DNA of 64,000 bases. Source: Cytobacillus firmus DS1 (GTDB lineage: Bacteria; Bacillota; Bacilli; Bacillales; Cytobacillaceae). Of the stretch, positions 43,778 to 53,799 are shown piece after piece (position 1 is the stretch's first letter; each line of letters begins with the position of its first letter). Below the pieces are notes generated by a model that saw only the letters and a program-made list of their open reading frames with translations, was not told the DNA's origin and made no database searches. A program made the translations under genes and the position numbers. The stretch lies in contig NZ_APVL01000017.1 in the NCBI RefSeq assembly GCF_000565285.1, positions 1-64,000 on the forward strand, given 5' to 3'.

Positions 43778-44908
43778 ATGATTATTGGAGTACCTAAAGA
43801 GATTAAAAATAACGAGAATCGTGTTGCTGCGACACCAGCAAGCGTTGACGCATTAGTAAAGTCCGGACATAAAGTATTAGTAGAAATCGATGCAGGAATT
43901 GGAAGCGGTTTCACTAACGAAGATTATACTGAAGTAGGAGCCGTTATCGTAGATACAGCTGCTGAAGCATGGGCTGCTGAAATGGTTATGAAGGTTAAAG
44001 AGCCGCTTCCATCCGAGTATGGTTATTTCCGTGAAGGATTGGTTCTTTTCACATACCTTCACCTTGCAGCAGAGCCTGAGCTTGCAAAAGCATTAACTGA
44101 AAAAGGTGTTACAGCGATTGCTTATGAAACAGTAGAAGTAAACCGTACATTGCCTCTTCTTACTCCAATGAGTGAAGTTGCAGGACGCATGTCTGCTCAA
44201 ATTGGAGCTCAATTCCTTCAGAAGACGAATGGCGGAATGGGAATCCTTCTTGCAGGTGTTCCGGGGGTATCACGCGGAAAAGTTACCATCGTTGGCGGCG
44301 GTGTGGTTGGAATCAACGCAGCGAAAATGGCAATCGGACTTGGCGCACAAGTTACAATCATCGACTTAAGCCCAGAGCGTCTTCGCCAGCTTGACGATAT
44401 TTTCGGAAACAGCATCCAAACTTTAATGTCTAATCCTTTCAACATTGCAGAAGCCGTAAAAGATGCTGATCTTGTAATTGGTGCGGTTCTGATCCCTGGA
44501 GCGAAAGCACCTAAGCTTGTAACAGAAGAAATGATTAAAACAATGAAGCCTGGTTCAGTAGTTGTTGACGTAGCGATCGACCAGGGCGGTATTTTTGAAA
44601 CAGTTGATCACATTACAACTCATGACAATCCAACATATGATAAGCATGGCGTTGTTCATTATGCTGTTGCGAACATGCCTGGTGCAGTTCCAAGAACATC
44701 TACAATTGCTCTTACAAACGTTACGATCAACTATGCTCTGCAAATTGCAAATAAAGGCGTTGTGAAAGCGATTGAAGACAATGCAGCACTTAAGCTTGGT
44801 GTTAACGTTGTAAACGGCAGCATCACATACCCAGCGGTTGCTAAAGACCTTGGCTATGAGTATGTATCTGTCGAAGATGCATTTGCTAAAGTAAAAGCAG
44901 CTAACTAA
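43778..44908 (+). CDS. ald: Alanine dehydrogenase
   Basis: A 376-residue NAD-dependent enzyme converting L-alanine to pyruvate and ammonia. Catalytic Lys74 (MVMKVKEP) and His95 ([10 protein letters not shown]) are in place, and [17 protein letters not shown] is the NAD-binding loop. Length is near that of B. subtilis Ald (378). The ATG at 43778 follows AAAGGGGATTTTTCC. Codon use is more strongly biased than in its neighbours, as expected for a highly expressed gene. It has its own terminator. Confidence 0.97.
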   Translation: MIIGVPKEIKNNENRVAATPASVDALVKSGHKVLVEIDAGIGSGFTNEDYTEVGAVIVDTAAEAWAAEMVMKVKEPLPSEYGYFREGLVLFTYLHLAAEPELAKALTEKGVTAIAYETVEVNRTLPLLTPMSEVAGRMSAQIGAQFLQKTNGGMGILLAGVPGVSRGKVTIVGGGVVGINAAKMAIGLGAQVTIIDLSPERLRQLDDIFGNSIQTLMSNPFNIAEAVKDADLVIGAVLIPGAKAPKLVTEEMIKTMKPGSVVVDVAIDQGGIFETVDHITTHDNPTYDKHGVVHYAVANMPGAVPRTSTIALTNVTINYALQIANKGVVKAIEDNAALKLGVNVVNGSITYPAVAKDLGYEYVSVEDAFAKVKAAN

Positions 44909-44914
44909 TAGATT

Positions 44915-44953
44915 AAATCCCCTTGGCCAAAAGGCTAAGGGGATTTTGTTTTG
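44915..44953 (+). terminator. Terminator of ald
   Basis: AAATCCCCTTGGCC pairs with GGCTAAGGGGATTT followed by TGTTTT. Confidence 0.88.
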
Positions 44954-44957
44954 ATGC

Positions 44958-45110
44958 AGCCAAGGCGCTTCCGCTTTTCTAATGTTGTCTAGCTCCAGGC
45001 GCCATCGGCTCGAGGTCATAAGCCAAGCCATCCAAAAGGTTAAAGAACAACCTTTTTGACGGCTTGGCTTATGCTTGTCGCCGAAAAGCGGGCGACCTCC
45101 GCTTTTCTAG
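44958..45110. repeat. Family B repeat, copy B5
   Basis: An end piece CAAGGCGCTTCCGCTTTTCTA is followed by TTGTCTAGCTCCAGGCGCC, a hairpin AAGCCAAGCC.../...GGCTTGGCTT around AAGGTT/AACCTT, and CTCCGCTTTTCTAG. Confidence 0.82.
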
Positions 45111-45181
45111 CCGCCCACTCAAAATAAGGACATCTGCATATTAAATAGAGAAGGGATTGAAAATGAAGGAGGTTACCCTGC

Positions 45182-45424
45182 ATGTATTATTATAGAGGCC
45201 CATATAGAAACGGGAACGAAAGGTTTTTCTTTTTAGGAGCTCCTTTTGTCGGAGGCCTGCTCGGCGGTTTCCTGGGAGGCGGCCTGGGAGCAGCTTTATT
45301 TGCTCCACGTCCATTCTACGGCCCTCCGGCGCCATTCTATGGCCCGCCAGCTGCACCATATGCTCCTTATGGCGGAGGCGGATACCCTGGCTATGGTCCA
45401 TATGGAAACCCATATTACCGTTAA
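45182..45424 (+). CDS. Gly/Pro/Tyr-rich small protein
   Basis: An 80-residue protein with a basic, aromatic start (MYYYRGPYRNG), a glycine-rich hydrophobic core (about 20-40, GGLLGGFLGGGLGAALF), and a tail of PFYGPP and GYGPYG repeats. It resembles small coat or surface proteins of spore formers by composition only; no family is recognised. AAGGAGGTTACCCTGC stands before the ATG. It has its own terminator. Confidence 0.72.
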   Translation: MYYYRGPYRNGNERFFFLGAPFVGGLLGGFLGGGLGAALFAPRPFYGPPAPFYGPPAAPYAPYGGGGYPGYGPYGNPYYR

Positions 45425-45433
45425 ACAGGTGAG

Positions 45434-45459
45434 AAGCTCTCTTGATTGAGAGCTTTTTT
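45434..45459 (+). terminator. Terminator of the Gly/Pro/Tyr-rich gene
   Basis: AAGCTCTC pairs with GAGAGCTT followed by a T run. Confidence 0.8.
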
Positions 45460-45511
45460 GTTGGATAGGACATATAAAATCGAACAAGGTGATTAACTCT
45501 GTGGAAGAGTG

Positions 45512-45796
45512 TCTGCATCTAGCTTCAGCGCCTACCCCCTCGAGGTCACAAGCTTGTCTTGTTTCGGCTCCTAGGGACTCGGGATCATAAGCCGTTTCCT
45601 TCCAGAAGGAAATACGCCTTCTTACAGGAACCGTCTTATGCCTGAGGCCCGCAGGACAAGGAAGGCTTCGTCAGCATAATCATCGCACGACCAAAAGCGA
45701 CAGCTTTTGAGAGGATGCGGGTCATGCAGACGTTGCCACAGGACGTGGCGTTCTTAGTCTGCGTTCCTTCGTGAGCAAGGCGCTTCCGCTTTTGTT
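45512..45796 (+). repeat. Family B repeat, copy B6 (composite)
   Basis: TCTAGCTTCAGCGCC, CCCCTCGAGGTCACAAGCTT, a hairpin CCTTCCAGAAGG, the module TTGCCACAGGACGTGGCG and the end AAGGCGCTTCCGCTTTTG. Its inner blocks are very close to those of B1. It fills the space between two genes, ending about 10 bases before the next stop codon. Confidence 0.85.
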
Positions 45797-45797
45797 T

Positions 45798-46214
45798 TTA
45801 CATCCATCTCAGTTTAAGCGTTAAATCACAGCATTTCTGGGTATCCTCTTTGTCTGATTCGAAATGAAGTCTTAGCCCGTCGGGTGTATAGGCAACAGAA
45901 GGTACCCGCGAGATGCCTGTCGATTTCAGCAGATTTTCGACTGCCGCCTTGTTGGACTGCTGGGCCGCTGACATCAGTTCATAAGAAAACTTTTTTGACT
46001 CTGCCATATTTACAAGCAATGTGCTGGCGTCTCTCATGAGGACTTCCATTTTTTTTGCAGAGCTCATGAACATTTGCGGATCGACAGCAGGCAAGGTCCT
46101 ATAGAAATGCACAGGGTGATAAAAAGACTGATAGACCTGCGGATAATTCCAGCAGTTTTGCTGCTGAGGGTTATATCCGGGCTTTGGGTAGCGAAAATAA
46201 TAATAGGGGTACAT
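45798..46214 (-). CDS. Tyr/Pro-rich N-terminus protein of unknown function
   Basis: A 138-residue protein. The first 45 residues are rich in Tyr, Pro, Asn and His (MYPYYYFRYPKPGYNPQQQ), typical of spore coat proteins. The rest is helical (about 45-90) with a beta-rich end. I do not recognise a family. The gene ends just after repeat B6, which lies next to its stop codon. Confidence 0.7.
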   Translation of the reverse strand: MYPYYYFRYPKPGYNPQQQNCWNYPQVYQSFYHPVHFYRTLPAVDPQMFMSSAKKMEVLMRDASTLLVNMAESKKFSYELMSAAQQSNKAAVENLLKSTGISRVPSVAYTPDGLRLHFESDKEDTQKCCDLTLKLRWM

Positions 46215-46448
46215 CCGGTTCTGCCCCTTTCAATTAATAATAAATACACGCATTCCCAATATATGAAAACAAGGCTTTTCCTATGAGGAACAAAATTGTT
46301 TCATACAAAGGTTAGGCATATGAGGTGGATAAAATGAGAATTTATTAAAAAGGATTGATATTATTAGAAAAGGGGTAAAAGAAGGGAATGAAGAATATAT
46401 TATTGTGGTAAATAAGTGAGCGCAGCTTACATAGATAGGAGGCCCCGG

Positions 46449-47072
46449 ATGGAACTGGAACTGATTTTGGAAATCATTGAAAATAACGGATATTTGGGGC
46501 TGTTTCTCTGGCTTTGGGTTGGAGTTTTTATTTTTCCTGTGCCAAATGAATTGATTGTTATGACTGTTGGACTTTCTTCCTCTTTAAAAACGCTTCACCC
46601 TGTGCTTGCATTCGTTGTCATTTATCTTGGCATTTTGGCGGCATTGTCAACCTGTTATACCATCGGGCGTTTGATCGGAAGGCCTTTGCTAAAGTACTTT
46701 CATAAAAGCAAAAGGATGTCCAAAACGATTGATTCTTCTTTAAAGCTAATGGAAAAGTATCATGCCTTTTCACTCTCCTTCAGTTATTTCGTTCCGGGTA
46801 TCCGAAACTTCCTCCCCTTTTTATATGGCTTCAGTAAATTGCCATTTAAAAAATTCGCTTTATTTGCATACAGCGGCGCACTGATCTGGCTGTCTTTAGC
46901 CTTCACGATCGGCTATATATTTGGAGATCATATTGACACTATTATCAAACATGAAAAAGAAATACTGCTTGGCCTGGCAGGCTTTGCAGCGATCTTCCTC
47001 ATTTTTCGCATTGCCAGAAGAAAACGCGGGAAGAAGCAGGAAAAGCTGCATGATCAGGGTCTGGGACTATAA
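46449..47072 (+). CDS. DedA family membrane protein
   Basis: A 207-residue protein with about five membrane segments. DedA/SNARE-associated motifs: FPVPNELIV at about 31-39 and SYFVPGIRNFLPFLYG at about 115-130. DedA proteins are thought to be lipid scramblases or to move undecaprenyl phosphate; here that is an inference from family. The ATG at 46449 follows AGGAGGCCCCGG. A terminator follows at 47076-47105. Confidence 0.88.
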   Translation: MELELILEIIENNGYLGLFLWLWVGVFIFPVPNELIVMTVGLSSSLKTLHPVLAFVVIYLGILAALSTCYTIGRLIGRPLLKYFHKSKRMSKTIDSSLKLMEKYHAFSLSFSYFVPGIRNFLPFLYGFSKLPFKKFALFAYSGALIWLSLAFTIGYIFGDHIDTIIKHEKEILLGLAGFAAIFLIFRIARRKRGKKQEKLHDQGLGL

Positions 47073-47075
47073 TAT

Positions 47076-47105
47076 AAAAAGGCAGCCAGGCGCTGCCTTT
47101 TTATA
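47076..47105 (+). terminator. Terminator of the DedA gene
   Basis: AAAAAGGCAGC pairs with GCTGCCTTTTT. Confidence 0.85.
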
Positions 47106-47169
47106 TGTCTAGCTTAGAGCCCCTACCCCTCGAGGTGTCGGGGGTGGGCAAGGTGCTTGCGCTTTTCTA
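47106..47169 (+). repeat. Family B repeat, minimal copy B7
   Basis: TGTCTAGCTTAGAGCCCCTA, CCCCTCGAGG, and GGGCAAGGTGCTTGCGCTTTTC, a 64-bp core copy without the internal palindromes. Confidence 0.8.
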
Positions 47170-47171
47170 AC

Positions 47172-47354
47172 TTAATACTGATTGCGGTGCTCTACCAGGT
47201 CGATGGCTCCAAGTACAATATGGGCGAGCCCGAAACCAACGATGGTATCTGATAACATATTGTTAGTTCTGCGGTTTTGTTTCATTGCATAGCCTGCCGC
47301 AGTAACAGCGGTGCCGAGAACAGCTGGAATTAATCCTTCGCGTAAATGATTCAT
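47172..47354 (-). CDS. Small two-helix membrane protein of unknown function
   Basis: A 60-residue protein with two hydrophobic segments (GLIPAVLGTAVTAAGYAM and TIVGFGLAHIVLGAIDLV) around a basic turn. Similar small proteins occur in other Bacillaceae; no activity is known. The ATG at 47354 follows AGAGGTGACCGTC. A longer frame upstream lacks a ribosome-binding site. Confidence 0.75.
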   Translation of the reverse strand: MNHLREGLIPAVLGTAVTAAGYAMKQNRRTNNMLSDTIVGFGLAHIVLGAIDLVEHRNQY

Positions 47355-47460
47355 GACGGTCACCTCTTTTTTGTGATTGTCCAGGAGGACATCCATAGTT
47401 TGTTCTTATATAATGAAGTATAGTATGACAACATTTTACATAGCGAAAGGGGATAGGGGA

Positions 47461-47844
47461 ATGGAGTTGAAAGATACATTAATCGAAACACTCGGAATGG
47501 AAATCGTGTCACTTGAAAAAGGCCGTGTTGTTGCCACCATGCCTGTTGATGAACGCACCCGCCAGCCGTTTGGCCTCCTGCATGGAGGGGCATCTGTCGC
47601 CCTTGCAGAAACAGTGGCAAGTATTGGAGCATTTGAACTTTGCGACAAAAAAAAGGAGTCTGTTGCAGGGCTTGAGATTAATGCTAACCATATACGTGCT
47701 AAAAAAGATGGAATCGTGACCGCTGTCGCAACAGTGCTCCATCAGGGAAGAACTACAATGGTCTGGGATATCAAAATAACAGATGAAAATGACAAACTGG
47801 TGTGCACATCAAGATGTACCATGGCAGTAATAAAAAGAAAATAA
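47461..47844 (+). CDS. yuxO: Hotdog-fold thioesterase (YuxO/PaaI-like)
   Basis: A 127-residue hotdog acyl-CoA thioesterase. The motif HGGASVALAETVAS (about 40-53) is the catalytic helix and TRQPFGLLHGG the preceding loop. YuxO-like proteins hydrolyse DHNA-CoA or other aryl/acyl-CoA esters; in B. subtilis yuxO is next to the mrp operon too. The ATG at 47461 follows AAAGGGGATAGGGGA. It converges on mrpG. Confidence 0.88.
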   Translation: MELKDTLIETLGMEIVSLEKGRVVATMPVDERTRQPFGLLHGGASVALAETVASIGAFELCDKKKESVAGLEINANHIRAKKDGIVTAVATVLHQGRTTMVWDIKITDENDKLVCTSRCTMAVIKRK

Positions 47845-47850
47845 ATAATA

Positions 47851-47880
47851 AAAAACCGCAAGAAAATTTCTTGCGGTTTT
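47851..47880. terminator. Bidirectional terminator between yuxO and the mrp operon
   Basis: AAAACCGCAAGAAA pairs with TTTCTTGCGGTTTT. Confidence 0.85.
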
Positions 47881-47889
47881 CCCATTTAT

Positions 47890-48258
47890 TTATTGTTCCT
47901 TACTGCCAGCCTTTTTCATATGTGGTGCATCTTTCAAGTCATCCTGTACACTTTTATCCCATAGCTCTACACCGGAGTTATAGGCTGCCCGGGCAATTAA
48001 ATGCCCGGCTACAGGTGAAGTCATGAAGATGAATATAATTCCGAGCAGCACTCTGGAATTGAAAAAGCCATCTTTAACATAAAAGAACAGCAGGGCTCCG
48101 AGCAGTATGGACATAACCCCCAGTGTAGCGGACTTTGATGCCGCGTGGTTCCTGGTATAAATATCAGGAAGCCTGATGACGCCATATGCAGCGACAAGGC
48201 TTAAAAAAGCTCCCAGAATAATCAGCACAATAATGACAATATTAGCGATCTCGTTCAT
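47890..48258 (-). CDS. mrpG: Na+/H+ antiporter subunit MrpG
   Basis: A 122-residue protein with three membrane segments. Pattern AAYGVIRLPDIYTRNHAAS is characteristic of MrpG. Last of seven genes for the Mrp complex, which exchanges cytosolic Na+ for external protons. The start overlaps the end of mrpF by 17 bases. Confidence 0.94.
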   Translation of the reverse strand: MNEIANIVIIVLIILGAFLSLVAAYGVIRLPDIYTRNHAASKSATLGVMSILLGALLFFYVKDGFFNSRVLLGIIFIFMTSPVAGHLIARAAYNSGVELWDKSVQDDLKDAPHMKKAGSKEQ

Positions 48259-48526
48259 TTTCGATAATAACCCCCTTCTCCAGATATTTAGAGAAGGCTA
48301 CGGTCCCTATAAAGGCAAGAATCCCGATCAGAAGGATAACCTCCACAAACGCACTTGTATTAAGGGCGATAGAAATCAATGCAACAATTGCAACAAGATT
48401 TATGCCAATAGCATCAAGTGCAACCACACGGTCTGGCGTGGTCGGCCCTTTAATCACTCTGTAGATCAAACCGATGGTGGCAGCCGAAATGATAAGGATG
48501 GCACTCAGAACAACAGTATTAAGCAT
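48242..48526 (-). CDS. mrpF: Na+/H+ antiporter subunit MrpF
   Basis: A 94-residue protein with three membrane helices. The conserved KGPTTPDRVVALDAIGIN stretch marks MrpF. It overlaps mrpE by one base and mrpG by 17. Confidence 0.94.
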   Translation of the reverse strand: MLNTVVLSAILIISAATIGLIYRVIKGPTTPDRVVALDAIGINLVAIVALISIALNTSAFVEVILLIGILAFIGTVAFSKYLEKGVIIENERDR

Positions 48527-49008
48527 TACCGGCTCACCTCCAAGATTGCTTTTTCAAATGAATTTCGGATCGAATCAATGGTTTCCTCTGCATCTTCAAT
48601 ATCAATTGCATGAATGTAAAGAATCTTATTATCCGGGGAAACATCTACAACCAATGTCCCCGGGGTAAGTGTGATCAAATTCGATAGAACTGTTATTTCC
48701 CAGTCCTTTTTCAGAACAGTAGGGTAGGCGAAAATGCCTGGCCGCATATCAAGTTTGGGTCTTAATAATACTTTAAGCACGCCGATGTTCGCTAAGATAA
48801 GCTCTTTGATGAAAAGAAACAAAAGATTGATTACCGCTACAACTCTTAATAGATAAAAGCGAGAATCGAAAAATCTTCTGAAAGTAAAGATGATGAGCAG
48901 GCCAAAAAGGTATCCTTTAAGGAACGCAACCGGTTCGTATGATCCTGTTAAAAACATCCACATAAACCCAAGGAACACATTTAATAATATTTGAAATGCC
49001 ATACTCAA
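48526..49008 (-). CDS. mrpE: Na+/H+ antiporter subunit MrpE
   Basis: A 160-residue protein with two or three N-terminal helices and a cytosolic C-terminal domain. LSNLITLTPGTLVVDVSPD is the typical MrpE segment. It overlaps mrpD by four bases. Confidence 0.94.
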   Translation of the reverse strand: MSMAFQILLNVFLGFMWMFLTGSYEPVAFLKGYLFGLLIIFTFRRFFDSRFYLLRVVAVINLLFLFIKELILANIGVLKVLLRPKLDMRPGIFAYPTVLKKDWEITVLSNLITLTPGTLVVDVSPDNKILYIHAIDIEDAEETIDSIRNSFEKAILEVSR

Positions 49009-50498
49009 TACTCCTTTAAAACTGCTTCAATATATATTTCCGGATTTGCAAGAGTTTCCGCAGCCTGTGAGATATACGGATAAACATACTCCGAGCCGAC
49101 TCCGTAGAAAACGGCAATGATAACAAGGATTACCGGGGCAATCAACATTTTGCCGACAGGTACTTTGTCTTCCCCTTTATAAGCGCGAGGTGTACCCCAA
49201 AAGCCATTAATGAAGACTTTCATGATTGAAAACAGCACAAGAAGACTGGACATTAAGACAATCCCTGCTCCCCAGTAATGTTCTGCTTCGAATCCGCCTT
49301 TAACAATTAGAAGCTTTCCAACAAACCCGCTTAACGGAGGAATTCCCGCTAGAGCAAGCGCAGAGATGAAGAAGGTCCATCCCAGACCGGGATAGCGCTT
49401 GATCAGCCCGCTTATCTTATGCAAATTGCTTGTTCCGGCGATTGCAATCACGATGCCTGCCAGTAAAAATAGAGCTGCTTTAATAATCATATCATGAATC
49501 AAATAGAAGATGGACCCGGTAAGGGAATCAGTCGTCATCGCTGATACTCCGAACAAAATGGCCCCTACAGCAATGATGATATTGTAGATGATAATTTTCT
49601 TAATATCCCAGTAGGCAATTGCTCCAATGACTCCGGCGATAATCGACATAATCGCCAAAAAGCTCAAGAGCTGATGGGTAAAGCCAGTATCATGATAAAA
49701 GAACAACGTATAGGTTCTTGTGATGGAGTAAACTCCGACTTTTGTCAGCAGCGCTCCGAATAAAGCCAAAACAGGAGCAGGCGGTGCATAGTAAGAGCCC
49801 GGCATCCAGAAATATAAAGGGAAAATGGCTCCTTTCAATCCAAATACGATTAAAAATAGCACAGCAATCACTGTAATGATTCCTGGAGGGGTCCCTTGGC
49901 TGGCTTCGCTGATGCGGACGGATATATGCGCCATATTGAGCGTTCCAACAACAGAATAAAGATAGGCTACAGCTATAACAAACAGTGCGGAAGATATAAC
50001 ATTGACAAGTATATATTTAATGGACTCCCTAAGCTGTGCCTTTTTTCCTCCCAATACAAGCAGAACATAGGAAGCCATCAGCATAACCTCGAAAAATACG
50101 AAAAGATTGAAGATATCTCCAGTTGTAAAGGCACCGTTTACGCCAACAATTAAAAAGTTGAATGCAGCATAATAGTAAAACTTCTCTCTTGCTTCCCCGA
50201 TGCTCCAAAATGAATAAATCAAGCATAGAAATGCTATTATACTGGTTGTCAGCACCAGCAGAGCTGACATCATGTCAGAAACAAGCGTGATCCCAAACGG
50301 AGCTTCCCAGCTGGAAACATCCAGCGTTTGTATCCCGCGGGCTCGAACCTTCTGAACCAGCAAGGCAGAAAAAATGATCGCAATCACTGATGAAATGCCT
50401 GCAATCCATCTTTGCAGCATGATTCTTTTAGCGGCGAAGATGAGAAGGACACCCGTAACTAAAGGGATCAGGATGGGCAATATTAAAAAGTTAATCAT
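49005..50498 (-). CDS. mrpD: Na+/H+ antiporter subunit MrpD
   Basis: A 497-residue protein with about 14 helices, homologous to proton-pumping subunits of complex I (NuoM/N). The conserved Glu in helix 5 ([13 protein letters not shown]) and Lys in [15 protein letters not shown] are present. It forms a proton path in the Mrp complex. It overlaps mrpC by eight bases. Confidence 0.96.
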   Translation of the reverse strand: MINFLILPILIPLVTGVLLIFAAKRIMLQRWIAGISSVIAIIFSALLVQKVRARGIQTLDVSSWEAPFGITLVSDMMSALLVLTTSIIAFLCLIYSFWSIGEAREKFYYYAAFNFLIVGVNGAFTTGDIFNLFVFFEVMLMASYVLLVLGGKKAQLRESIKYILVNVISSALFVIAVAYLYSVVGTLNMAHISVRISEASQGTPPGIITVIAVLFLIVFGLKGAIFPLYFWMPGSYYAPPAPVLALFGALLTKVGVYSITRTYTLFFYHDTGFTHQLLSFLAIMSIIAGVIGAIAYWDIKKIIIYNIIIAVGAILFGVSAMTTDSLTGSIFYLIHDMIIKAALFLLAGIVIAIAGTSNLHKISGLIKRYPGLGWTFFISALALAGIPPLSGFVGKLLIVKGGFEAEHYWGAGIVLMSSLLVLFSIMKVFINGFWGTPRAYKGEDKVPVGKMLIAPVILVIIAVFYGVGSEYVYPYISQAAETLANPEIYIEAVLKEY

Positions 50499-50832
50499 TT
50501 CCTTCAGTTCCTCTCATTCGATCCATATTATCAGTGCCAAGCTCCTGGTAGGCACGGTATGCCAGCACAAGGAAAAACGCAGTGACCCCGAAGCTGATTA
50601 CAATGGCCGTCAGGATAAGCGCCTGAGGGATCGGATCGGTATATGAGGGTGCGTTTTCACCCAGCAGCGGGGCAGCTCCTTTTTTTAAACCGCCCATCGT
50701 TAATATCAGCATATGTGCCCCATGACTTAAAAGCCCGGTTCCAACAATAATGCGAAGCAAGCTTTTTGACAGCATGAGATAAGTAGCTGACATAAATAAA
50801 ATACCAATTACAAAAGCCATTAATATTTCCAT
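50491..50832 (-). CDS. mrpC: Na+/H+ antiporter subunit MrpC
   Basis: A 113-residue NuoK-like protein with three helices. [17 protein letters not shown] and [17 protein letters not shown] are typical. It shares one base with mrpB. Confidence 0.95.
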   Translation of the reverse strand: MEILMAFVIGILFMSATYLMLSKSLLRIIVGTGLLSHGAHMLILTMGGLKKGAAPLLGENAPSYTDPIPQALILTAIVISFGVTAFFLVLAYRAYQELGTDNMDRMRGTEGND

Positions 50833-51254
50833 TATTCATCCTCCCCTATCGTTTGAATAATGGTCATCGTAACGCCAACAACAACCAGAAAAACACCCAG
50901 GTCAAACAATGTAGCCGTATGGAGGGAAGTGTCCCCCAGGACTGGCAAGTCAACATGTCCAAAAGCATGGGTTAGGAAAGGGACATTAAATAGCAATGCT
51001 CCCGCCCCTGTACCTATTGAAAAAAGCAGTCCAACTGCAATCATGTGAATATAATTGACAGGAAGAATCTTTGAGACAGTTTTCATGTCAAAAGCCAACA
51101 GCAGCAGAACGATTGCCCCCGATGTTAGCAAACCGCCAACGAATCCGCCGCCAGGTGTATAATGGCCGGCAAAAAAGATATGGATTGAGAAAAGAACAAT
51201 GAGAAACAAAACTACTTTCGTAGCAGTCTGCAAAATAATATCATTTGTTTTCAT
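50832..51254 (-). CDS. mrpB: Na+/H+ antiporter subunit MrpB
   Basis: A 140-residue protein with four helices. [19 protein letters not shown] is the MrpB signature. It overlaps the end of mrpA by 14 bases. Confidence 0.95.
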   Translation of the reverse strand: MKTNDIILQTATKVVLFLIVLFSIHIFFAGHYTPGGGFVGGLLTSGAIVLLLLAFDMKTVSKILPVNYIHMIAVGLLFSIGTGAGALLFNVPFLTHAFGHVDLPVLGDTSLHTATLFDLGVFLVVVGVTMTIIQTIGEDE

Positions 51255-53643
51255 TTTTCTTTCCTCCTTCCAGGCGAAGTTTAATCATAGCGAAAATGCC
51301 AAGAGCTGCGATTCCAAGAACCGTAATTTCAAACATGGTATCAAAGCCCCGGAAATCAACAAGAATAACGTTTACCATGTTTTTCCCGGCTGCTTCCTTA
51401 TACGTATTCTCGACGTAATATTGCGCAATTGAAGGAAACATCTTATTGCTGTGGGCAGATAGGGCAATCATCGTGACAATCGCACCCACCCCGACAGAAA
51501 TAAGGGCATTCGTCATTTTAAATCTTATCCGCTCCTCATGCCGAAGCTTTGGCAGATGGTAGAAAGCTAGCAGGAACAAAGAGACAGATATAGTCTCGAT
51601 TACAAGCTGTGTTAATGCAAGGTCAGGCGCCCTGAAAATAACAAAGAACAATGAAACTGTATAACCGACTGCACCCAGCAGAATGATGGATGTCATTCTG
51701 GACTTAACAAAAAGAATGGAAACAGATGCAGCAGCGATGACTAATGCCAGCAGAACCTCTGCATAATGGATGGTTGCCACATCGCTAGTATCGAATTTAA
51801 AAGCATCTTTCAGAACCAGTGTGGCAGCCAGAGCCACAATGAAAAATGAAAAAATATACACAAGGTAGGTTCTGATGAATCCATTCATATATAATCTTGT
51901 TAAGTTGAAGGAAGCTCTCTGTGATACTTCCAGCATGGAATCGTAAAAACGATTTAGCGCCAATTTCTCAGGGAAAAGATTATACACACTTCTCCACTTC
52001 GGCAGAGTGACGAAAAGCAGAATTCCCAAGGTAATAACACCCAAAGTCATGAACAGCTCAGGCGTAAATCCGTGCCAGAAATAAATATGAGTATCATACA
52101 CATACCCTTCAACAGGCATAATGGCGGCCTGTGCAGGAGAAATGAGCGTGTTTGAAATAATATTAGGGAAGAAACCGATAATGATAACAAGTGAAGCCAG
52201 GATAATGGGTGATATCAGCATCCCGATTGGAGCTTCGTGCGGTTTCTTTTCTAATTGTTCAGGCTGGAACTTGCCTGTGAACGTTTTGAATACAAGAATC
52301 ATGCTGTAAATGAACGTGAATACACTTGCCACCCAGGCAAGAACAGGGAACAAGAATCCCCATGTATCCAAATTGAAAATATCCATTTCCAGAACACGGA
52401 CCATTCCTGTAAAGAACATTTCCTTACTTAAGAATCCATTAAAAGGCGGAAGCCCGGCCATGGAAAATGTGCCGATGATCGCCAAAGTAAAGGTGATCGG
52501 CATAAAGTTCATCAGACCGCCAAGCTTGCGGATATCACGGGTGCCGGTTTCATGATCTACAATTCCGGCTACCATGAATAGACTTCCTTTAAAGGTGGCA
52601 TGGTTGATCAAATGAAAAACAGCAGCGGTAGTGGCAACCGTAAAATAACTGTCATCCACTGTTTCGAAGTGAAGTGCTGCAGCACCGATGCCGAGAAGGG
52701 ACATGATCATCCCCAGCTGGCTGACCGTTGAGAAAGCCAGGATGGCTTTAAGGTCAGTCTGTTTGACAGCTGAGAAGGAACCCCAGAATAATGTTGTAAT
52801 CCCAAATCCTGCAATGAGCCAGAGCCAGAGCGAGTGCTCGGCAAAAACGGGACTCATACGTGCAACTAAATAAATGCCTGCTTTAACCATCGTTGCCGAG
52901 TGCAGATATGCACTGACGGGTGTTGGAGCTTCCATGGCATCCGGCAGCCAGATGTGAAATGGAAATTGTGCAGACTTGGTAAAGGCCCCAAGCAAAATGC
53001 AAAGCAAAGCAGGAACAAATAATACATGTGAAAATATCTCATCTGATTGAGCAATAATTTCGGAAATGCTGAAGGTACCAGTCATCATATAAAGAAGTAT
53101 GATGCCTCCAAGCATAGAAAGACCGCCGAAAACCGTGATGATCATCGACTTCTGTGCACCATATCTTGATTTCTCTCTGTGGTACCAGTACCCGATTAGC
53201 AGGAATGAAGAAAAGCTCGTAAATTCCCAGAAAGTATAAAGCACAATCAAGTTATCCGAAAGGACAACTCCCAGCATAGCCCCCATAAATAGAAGCAAGT
53301 AAACATAGAAGGTGTTCAGTTTTTCTTTGTTTTTATCCAAGTAATAGATGGAATACAGAACAACCAGTGCTCCTATTCCGGTAATCAGCAAAGCAAAAAG
53401 CAAACCAAGACCGTCTACTTTTGCCGTGAAATCGATTCCAAGAGTGGGAATCCATGCAAAAGATTTTGTGACGGATTGCTGATTGGAGGTGATGGATAAA
53501 TAAGAGATAAAATAACTGAATAAAAGGATTGGCAGAGGAAATACGAACCAACCCGTATGTATCTGCCTAAACAGCTTGTACGCAATAGGCACAAGGATGG
53601 CAAGCAAAAATGGTGAAATTATTGCCAGGTGAAGCAAAGACAA
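51241..53643 (-). CDS. mrpA: Na+/H+ antiporter subunit MrpA
   Basis: An 800-residue protein with about 20 helices, homologous to NuoL in the first two thirds. Key segments: TFWEFTSFSSFLLIGYWYH (Glu in helix 5), KSAQFPFHIWLPDAMEAPTPVSAYLHSATMV (described here only by KSAQFPFHIWLPDAM), and the MrpA-specific C-terminal extension ending near residue 795. It provides ion path and sodium selectivity with MrpD. The TTG start at 53643 follows AAAGGGGGTAATGTT. First gene of the seven-gene operon. Confidence 0.96.
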   Translation of the reverse strand: MSLLHLAIISPFLLAILVPIAYKLFRQIHTGWFVFPLPILLFSYFISYLSITSNQQSVTKSFAWIPTLGIDFTAKVDGLGLLFALLITGIGALVVLYSIYYLDKNKEKLNTFYVYLLLFMGAMLGVVLSDNLIVLYTFWEFTSFSSFLLIGYWYHREKSRYGAQKSMIITVFGGLSMLGGIILLYMMTGTFSISEIIAQSDEIFSHVLFVPALLCILLGAFTKSAQFPFHIWLPDAMEAPTPVSAYLHSATMVKAGIYLVARMSPVFAEHSLWLWLIAGFGITTLFWGSFSAVKQTDLKAILAFSTVSQLGMIMSLLGIGAAALHFETVDDSYFTVATTAAVFHLINHATFKGSLFMVAGIVDHETGTRDIRKLGGLMNFMPITFTLAIIGTFSMAGLPPFNGFLSKEMFFTGMVRVLEMDIFNLDTWGFLFPVLAWVASVFTFIYSMILVFKTFTGKFQPEQLEKKPHEAPIGMLISPIILASLVIIIGFFPNIISNTLISPAQAAIMPVEGYVYDTHIYFWHGFTPELFMTLGVITLGILLFVTLPKWRSVYNLFPEKLALNRFYDSMLEVSQRASFNLTRLYMNGFIRTYLVYIFSFFIVALAATLVLKDAFKFDTSDVATIHYAEVLLALVIAAASVSILFVKSRMTSIILLGAVGYTVSLFFVIFRAPDLALTQLVIETISVSLFLLAFYHLPKLRHEERIRFKMTNALISVGVGAIVTMIALSAHSNKMFPSIAQYYVENTYKEAAGKNMVNVILVDFRGFDTMFEITVLGIAALGIFAMIKLRLEGGKKNENK

Positions 53644-53771
53644 AACATTACCCCCTTTAAAATTGATTGTGTGTTACTCAAAAAAGTATCCCAGTATGCA
53701 GCTTGATGTAGCGGCTATATGGCATCTAACAGTTCAGCATATTTAGAAAACTGTATTTTTCTTCCGCAGCA

Positions 53772-53799
53772 TGTATAAACTTTTTCCGCTATATGTAAA
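53772..53799 (-). promoter_or_regulatory. Putative promoter of the mrp operon
   Basis: On the minus strand TTTACA (53794-53799), 16 bases, TATACA (53772-53777), about 130 bases before mrpA. The rest of the 450-base gap to 54094 is AT-rich and shows no gene. Confidence 0.5.
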
